Assembly: GCA_038380435.1 (NCBI GenBank)
Contig: JAWZYU010000007.1
Coordinates: 27,693,001-27,757,000, forward strand
Source of the DNA: Ryuthela nishihirai
Lineage: Eukaryota; Arthropoda; Arachnida; Araneae; Heptathelidae
Direction of reading: 5' to 3'
Length of the DNA stretch: 64,000 nt
Below are positions 58,527 through 64,000 of this stretch, piece by piece. The position numbers and the translations under genes are program-made. A model generated the notes under the pieces. That model worked only from the letters and a program-made list of their open reading frames with translations. It did not search any database and was not told the origin of the DNA. The stretch's first letter is position 1. Every line of letters starts with the position of its first letter.

Positions 58527-60105
58527 AATAAGGCAGACAATTTCTGTTATATTTGCGGAGAGTTCACCTTTGCAAGACACAAGAAAAAAATGTCACCTAT
58601 AATAAAGAGAGCGTGCAAACATTACTTTAGATGTAAAATAGGAGATCAGGATAAGCAGTGGACCCCTCACATTTGTTGTGCAACTTGCTGTGTGAAATTA
58701 ATAAACTGGTGGAAGGGTAAAGGTGGCGCCATGTTATTTGCTGTACCCATGATAAAATTTTGCCAGTTCCACTAACTCTAGGTCAGGAAACAGAAAATGG
58801 AGAAAGTACTGGTGAAGAGAGTGAGGCACGTGAATCAGTTCCAGAAAGAAATGATCCTTCCTATGAGGCTACCATGGATTCAACTCCACATTTTTTAAAT
58901 GCAGGCAGATCTGAATGATTTGGTTCGTTGTCAAGGGCTAAGTAAACAAAATGCTGAACTGCTGGACTCTAGGTTGCAAGAATGGAATCTTCTCCAACCT
59001 AATACAAGTATATAGAAATAGAGAACGGAATTTTGTTGCATTCTTCTCACATGATGGCCGATTGACTTTCTGTAATGATATTGCCGGTTTGATTACAGCT
59101 TTAGGCTTTATTCATGACCCACAAAATTGGAGGCCCTTTATAGATACATCCAAAGCTAGCTTGAAGGCAATGTTACTATATAATGGTAGTTTAATGCCTT
59201 CTGTTCCAGTTGCCTATGTTAGCTAGTATGTCAAAAGAATCATCTGAGGTTCTAGATATAATGCTGAAATCCATTAAATATACGGATTTCAATTGGAAAA
59301 TATGTGGGGATTTAAAAATTATTGCCATGATATTGGGAATGCAACCAGGGAACACAAAATTTCCTTGTTTCCTTTGTGAATGCGACAGTAGTGACAGAGC
59401 ATCCCATTCTTGAAAAAAACTTGGCCAATACGTAATTGGAAAGTGGGAGCAAAACATTTACAGAAGCAGAGACTTATCGCTTATGAGGACGTGATCCTTC
59501 CTCCCCTTCATATAAAACTGAGACTTATAAAGCAATTTGTCAAGACAGTGGATATGTGGTAGAGGATTTGAATACCTAACAACAAAATTCCCCCGTCTTT
59601 CAGAAGCAAAAATAAAAAAGGGCGTGTTTATTGGCCCTCAAATAAGACAGTTGAAGAAAGATGTGAAATTTGACGAATCTCTAACAGAGAAACACAAAAT
59701 TTTTCGGTAACGCGCGAATTACAAGGGAACACAAAATTTCCTTGTTTTGTGAAGGAGAAAGAGAAACTTGCTTGGGCATGTTTTAAGAAAGTTTCTTGAA
59801 AAAAAAGTCTAAAGGTTATAAAGAAATAGTAAACCAGATGCTACATTCACATCGGGATTTAGGATGTAACATGTCTTTGAAAGTGCACTTCCTGCATTCA
59901 CATCTGGACTATTTTCCGCAAAGCTGCAGTGACGTCTCCAATGAACACGGTGAGAGGTTTCACAAAGATATTTCGATAATTGAAAAGCGATATGAAGGGA
60001 AGTGAATGCCTACAATGTTTGCTGATTTTTGTTGGAATCTCAAAAGAGACAGCACAGATAAACATAAAAGAAAAAAGCGATTTACGTTTGGTATTTTTGT
60101 TATTT
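58527..60105 (+). pseudogene. Transposase-like multicopy ORF family, pseudogene
   Basis: I recognise this as a family present in many near-identical 'uncharacterized' copies in arthropod genomes, and infer it is transposon-encoded. The function is not established. The N-terminus (58527-58775) has a Cys-rich putative zinc-binding part (FCYICGEFTF, then PHICCATCC). After a gap come AELLDSRLQEWNLL, a frameshift near 59010, DGRLTFCNDIAGLITALG, FIDTSKASLKAMLLYNG, a second frameshift near 59215, ICGDLKIIAMILGMQPG, KFPCFLCECDS and LPPLHIKLRLIKQFVK. Then follow GPQIRQLKKD, LGCNMSLKVHFLHSHLDYFP, NEHGERFHKDIS and FCWNLKRDS. There are several stops, one a TGA at about 60002, where the family usually continues. 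Confidence 0.75.
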
Positions 60106-60161
60106 AATTATTCTGCATTCAATTTATTTCTGTATAATCTTCTGTAAAATTTTCGGTAATT

Positions 60162-61493
60162 CCTTTTTATAGCGGCCTTGGCGAGAAAGGGGAATTGGCG
60201 CGTTACCGATACACACAAACAATTCATTCAATATCTACACTACAGAATTTATTTTTTTAATATATACATAAGCAATTTATTTAAAATAATCAGAATAGTT
60301 CTCTCTAATGAGATCATTTGTTTTCGGGGCTTTTTTTAAGTTCATTCTTTAGCAATGAGTGTTGTTAAGGTAATTTATTTTTGATATTTATTTTAGGGGC
60401 TTTTTTTAAGTGCAAAACGAGGTTTCATTATTTAATGACAAGAGTTGTTAATAAATTCTAATTTTGCTACTACCCGTCGAGATCGGTAACCGTTTGTTTC
60501 TCGCCAAGGCGGAAACGCGCCAATTCCCCTTTCTCGCCAAGGCGGAAACGCGCTAATTCCCCTTTCTCGCCAAGGCGGAAACGCGCCAATTCCCCTTTCT
60601 CGCCAAGGCGGAAACGCGCCAATTCCCCTTTCTCGCCAAGGCGGAAACGCGCCAATTCCCCTTTCTCGCCAAGGCGGAAACGCGCCAATTCCCCTTTCTC
60701 GCCAAGGCGGAAACGCGCTAATTCCCCTTTCTCGCCAAGGCGGAAACGCGCCAATTCCCCTTTCTCGCCAAGGCGGAAACGCGCTAATTCCCCTTTCTCG
60801 CCAAGGCGGAAACGCGCCAATTCCCCTTTCTCGCCAAGGCGGAAACGCGCCAATTCCCCTTTCTCGCCAAGGCGGAAACGCGCCAATTCCCCTTTCTCGC
60901 CAAGGCGGAAACGCGCCAATTCCCCTTTCTCGCCAAGGCGGAAACGCGCCAATTCCCCTTTCTCGCCAAGGCGGAAACGCGCTAATTCCCCTTTCTCGCC
61001 AAGGCGGAAACGCGCCAATTCCCCTTTCTCGCCAAGGCGGAAACGCGCCAATTCCCCTTTCTCGCCAAGGCGGAAACGCGCTAATTCCCCTTTCTCGCCA
61101 AGGCCGCTATAAAAAGGCCTTGGCGATAAACAAACGGTTACCGATCTCCACGGGTAGTAGCAAAATTAGAATTTATTAACAACTCTTGTCATTAAATAAT
61201 GAAACCTCGTTTTGCACTTAGAAAAAGCCCCTAAAATAAATATCAAAAATAAATATCAAAAATAAATATCAAAAATAAATTACCTTAACAACACTCATTG
61301 CTAAAGAATGAACTTAAAAAAAGCCCCGAAAACAAATGATCTCATTAGAGAGAACTATTCTGATTATTTTAAATAAATTGCTTATGTATATATTAAAAAA
61401 ATAAATTCTGTAGTGTAGATATTGAATGAATTGTTTGTGTGTATCGGTAACGCGCCAACTCCCCTTTCTCGCCAAGACCGCTATAAAAAGGAA
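60162..61493. mobile_element. Foldback-type element with long inverted arms
   Basis: Arms of about 330-390 bp (60162-60500 and 61105-61493) are reverse complements, from cctttttatagcgg inward through taccgatacacacaaac to gcaaaattagaattta. The right arm has a short aataaatatcaaa triplication. Between them lies the 33-bp array. Weak inverted similarity continues outside the arms, so the true ends and target duplication are not fixed. No coding capacity. Confidence 0.88.
60500..61104. repeat. 33-bp minisatellite, about 18 units, TIR-derived
   Basis: The unit is ctcgccaaggcggaaacgcg followed by c(c/t)aattcccctt. The same words form the outer end of each foldback arm (cttggcgagaaagggg, aattggcgcgtt). 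Units are nearly identical; the commonest change is one C/T. Since 33 is a multiple of 3, the array is open in several phases, giving Arg/Gly/Glu/Leu-rich frames with an 11-residue period. Confidence 0.95.
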
Positions 61494-61734
61494 GTACCAA
61501 ATTTTCTGTATGAATCTATAATCATTTTATCACTAAGGAAGTTAAGAATAATATCTTTTTTTTCCTTATCATTATTCGTTGTAAATCTAGGAATAAAATG
61601 AAAAATTAAAAATTTTCTAACTCGAAAACTATCCCTGATAGAAAACATTTAAGCACAGATCTGAAGTCTGCACTAAAAAAAACTTTTAACAATCACACAA
61701 CTCCTACTTAGAAAAAAGAAATTTTTTTATGCAG

Positions 61735-61985
61735 AACAGTGTAATGTTTGTATTTAGAGATAAATTAAGAAGTCTTTTTCGGGTTAGATAGGAATTGATA
61801 AAATATTATGATTCGCACTTTCGGAATCTTTCGAACACTATAACTGCAACCTTTAACGGTGAAAAGATTTCAAAATTCCAAAATTTTCAACGAATATTGC
61901 AACGATGTATTAATGATAGAAATATTAAGTTTTGGTGGTGGAATGTGAACGTCATGAAGTTTCGATTGGAAACAATGGAAATAAT
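61735..61985 (+). repeat. ~280-bp direct repeat, third unit
   Basis: It aligns with 57466-58050 (agagataaatta, attatgattcgcac, caacgaatattgc, ttttggtggtggaatgtgaac). Confidence 0.8.
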
Positions 61986-62577
61986 TAGAAAACTCTTTTT
62001 TAGATCTGTGCTTAGAAATTATTAGAAACTGATTCTTCAAGAACTGATTCTATCAAGAACTGATTCTTAGAAACTGATTCTTCAGATCTGTGCTTAGAAA
62101 TAATTACAAAACTCTTTTTTAGTTTGATTTTTCCTAATGAAATATTATAATTCGCATTTTTTAAATGTTTAATAGTTTTACTATATAAATATATCTTTAC
62201 AGATCACTGAAATGATGAAATAGCAGAGCTGTTATCTAGTTTTACAAATAACATGAGAAGAATAGAAATTTGAAAAATTTAGCGGTAATTTCTAAGAGAT
62301 ATTCCACAGACAGTAATAATGTACCCACTTTTCTAAGAGCAGTATAGGAAATATAACTTTTTTGATTCAAGAATTAAAAGACTAATACTATGTTAATAAT
62401 TAATATATATATAATAATGTTATATAATTACTAATAAAATACAATTTGCATTTTCCCCCTCATCCCCTAGCTCAAATTAAAACTTTTAACGAATGAAACA
62501 ATTGATAAAGGAAAAACTTCATTCTCTTTGAAAACGAGATTCTCATATGCGCCAGAGGCGATATGCGTTCTTCTAGT
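61986..62577. other. Unassigned AT-rich sequence
   Basis: A short triplication of aactgattctt/gaaactgattc occurs near 62025-62080. Otherwise nothing recognised. Confidence 0.4.
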
Positions 62578-62588
62578 TTTTTTTCTGG

Positions 62589-62966
62589 GTTGTGGGTTGT
62601 TTTACCTCTGAGCGGCACTTTTTTGCACACCATGGGCTAAATGGCCAGGTCACATGGACCCCGAAGGCTCAGAGAAGGTTGGGGGAGGGGACCCACTGGA
62701 ACAGCTGTTGGGAGACAGATGGTAGCCTCCCGTCAAGGCCATCCAGCGTGTTCTTTAACGTGCACAGGGTATGGCTCTCCCGCACACGGGGCCACGGCTT
62801 AACGGGGCCACGGCGGCCTTTCCAAGGCCATCGGTGTCCCCTACTGACCGTGGGCAGGGCGGGGAATTTTGCGGAGATAAATCTCAACGCTGACCCAGCT
62901 GGGACTCGAACCTGGGAACTACAGATTACGAGCCTGGCGCGCTACCGACTGAGCCACCCCCGCCCC
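62589..62966 (-). mobile_element. SINE-A, full length, small rearrangement
   Basis: The target duplication is tttttttctgg (62578-62588 and 62967-62977). Near 62800 the cgtcccatccgacgga block is replaced by a second cggggccacgg. Confidence 0.92.
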
Positions 62967-62977
62967 TTTTTTTCTGG

Positions 62978-63524
62978 AAAGGTGTTTCTTGTGGTGAATT
63001 CTAATTATCAAGACAACGTGTAAATTAGTTTTTAATTCATTTGGTAGAATTGAAAAGAAAGAATCCAATTTTTTTAATTCACACGCACCATGTAAAGTAG
63101 GTTTCGGAAATTTTGCTTTTTCTTTGGGAAAATTAAAAATATAATGTTTTAAATTTTTAACTCTTTTTCAGCTATAATTTTAAGTCGTACTATTTCTTTA
63201 TTTCAATAAACACTTTTAATATAATTATAATGGAATATAATTTTCAATAAATAAATTTTCAAACTCGAATACGTTATGAGAATTCTTAAAAATGACAATA
63301 TTGAGCTGTTCAATAAAAATGAAAATTGTATAGAAACCAGAAGGATAACATATCACCTCTGGCAAATATGAAATGCTCGTTTCCAGAGTAAATGAAATTT
63401 TTCCTTTTCTGAATTTTGTCCCCTTTAAAATGGTAAGAGGGGAGTTCAAAAAAGTTCTTATCATGCATCTGTAGAACAAACACCATTGCACTTACCTCAA
63501 TAAAACTTTCATTGTCTTTCAAAG
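62978..63524. other. Unassigned AT-rich sequence
   Basis: Nothing recognised. Confidence 0.4.
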
Positions 63525-63526
63525 TA

Positions 63527-63737
63527 CAGTCACTCAAAAAAATATCCGAACACTATGGTTGATTACAGATTTCAGGAAAAATATCTGGCAACGAATTTTT
63601 TAGAAATCAGGTGGCAACCTTCGCGTCACGTGACACGAAGGTTGCCAGATCACTCATTTCTAAAAAAAATCGTTGCCAGATATTTTTTCCGAATTTTGTA
63701 ATCAACCATAGTGTTCGGATACTTTTTTGGACGACTG
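63527..63737. mobile_element. Palindromic MITE, Tc1 type, both ends present
   Basis: It runs from cagtcactcaaaaaaatatc to its complement ending ggacgactg, with TA flanks (63525-63526 and 63738-63739). The central cgcgtcacgtgacacg palindrome is retained. The arms pair over about 100 bp. Confidence 0.9.
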
Positions 63738-63814
63738 TACTTCCTTCCAGCATCTACACAAAGTTCCAGACGTCTAAACCAATTCAGGAATGTTTGGTGG
63801 TACTCCTGTTGACG

Positions 63815-64000
63815 ACTCGTAATCTGAAGTTCCCAGGTTCGAGTCCCAGCTGGGTCAGCGTTGAGATTTATCTCCGCAAAAATTCCCCGCCCTGCCCACG
63901 GTCAGTAGGGGACACCGATGGGCTTGGAAAGGCCGCCGTCCGTCGGATTGGACGTTAAGCCGTGGTCCCGTGTGCGGGAGAGACATACCCTGTATACGTT
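63815..64000 (+). mobile_element. SINE-A, cut by the window end
   Basis: It starts at gactcgtaatctgaag, missing box A, and continues into the body to the last base. Confidence 0.88.

Noticed and set aside
60470..61051. A 193-residue frame with an exact 11-residue repeat (ARFRLGEKGEL)
   Set aside because: The 33-bp DNA repeat stays open in several phases and the frame has no proper ATG start. It lies inside a non-coding foldback element. The synonymous C/T variation in this phase is a single site and not evidence of selection.
60500..61104. CRISPR-like regular array
   Set aside because: Units are contiguous with no unique spacers; the same holds for the 37-bp array at 49073.

Overview
This is a eukaryotic, gene-poor, AT-rich window made almost entirely of transposable elements and tandem repeats. 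I found no intact host gene, rRNA, CRISPR array or bacterial-type operon. The element mix (a DUF4817-type mariner, an RTE-like LINE, hAT and piggyBac MITEs, several tRNA-headed SINEs, and a decayed multicopy transposase-like ORF family common in arthropods) points to an arthropod. A chelicerate is plausible but unproven.

The commonest element, here called SINE-A, is about 385 bp. It has a tRNA-like head (box A and box B, closest by eye to elongator tRNA-Met), a conserved body and an (AACCC)n tail. About thirty copies or fragments lie on both strands, and at least sixteen have target-site duplications of 8-16 bp. Some are 5'-truncated and two cases are SINE-in-SINE. SINE-B has a class II tRNA-like head (Ser/Leu type). 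A third tRNA-like repeat is called C.

Layout. 0-4 kb: SINE-B pieces, then a Tc1-type palindromic MITE interrupted by a dead mariner, itself interrupted by a GC-rich insert. 4-17 kb: SINE-A copies, nested SINEs, an inverted duplication and an uninterrupted relative of the MITE (15.2-15.9 kb). 17.5-21.5 kb: a full-length RTE-like LINE with one nonsense codon, inserted in a MITE. 21.7-26.5 kb: SINEs, a TIR element and a degenerate array. 26.8-32.0 kb: forty 128-bp units carrying a hAT terminus, with higher-order structure. 32-35 kb: a decayed LINE split by a probable solo LTR. 35-50 kb: SINEs, a piggyBac-like MITE, a perfect-TSD hAT MITE, 68-bp and 37-bp tandem repeats and a CpG-rich island. 50-57 kb: degenerate repeats and a truncated RTE copy whose 3' tail has become a long GAT/GAG microsatellite. 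57-62 kb: a transposase-like pseudogene and a foldback element with TIR-derived 33-bp repeats, flanked by direct repeats. 62-64 kb: SINE-A, a complete MITE and a SINE-A running off the end.

Nothing here acts as a pathway. The genes are autonomous or formerly autonomous mobile-element proteins, and the SINEs and MITEs depended on enzymes of such elements. The most unusual signal is that two unrelated DNA transposons have had their own terminal repeat amplified into a tandem array. I saw no convincing new functional system.
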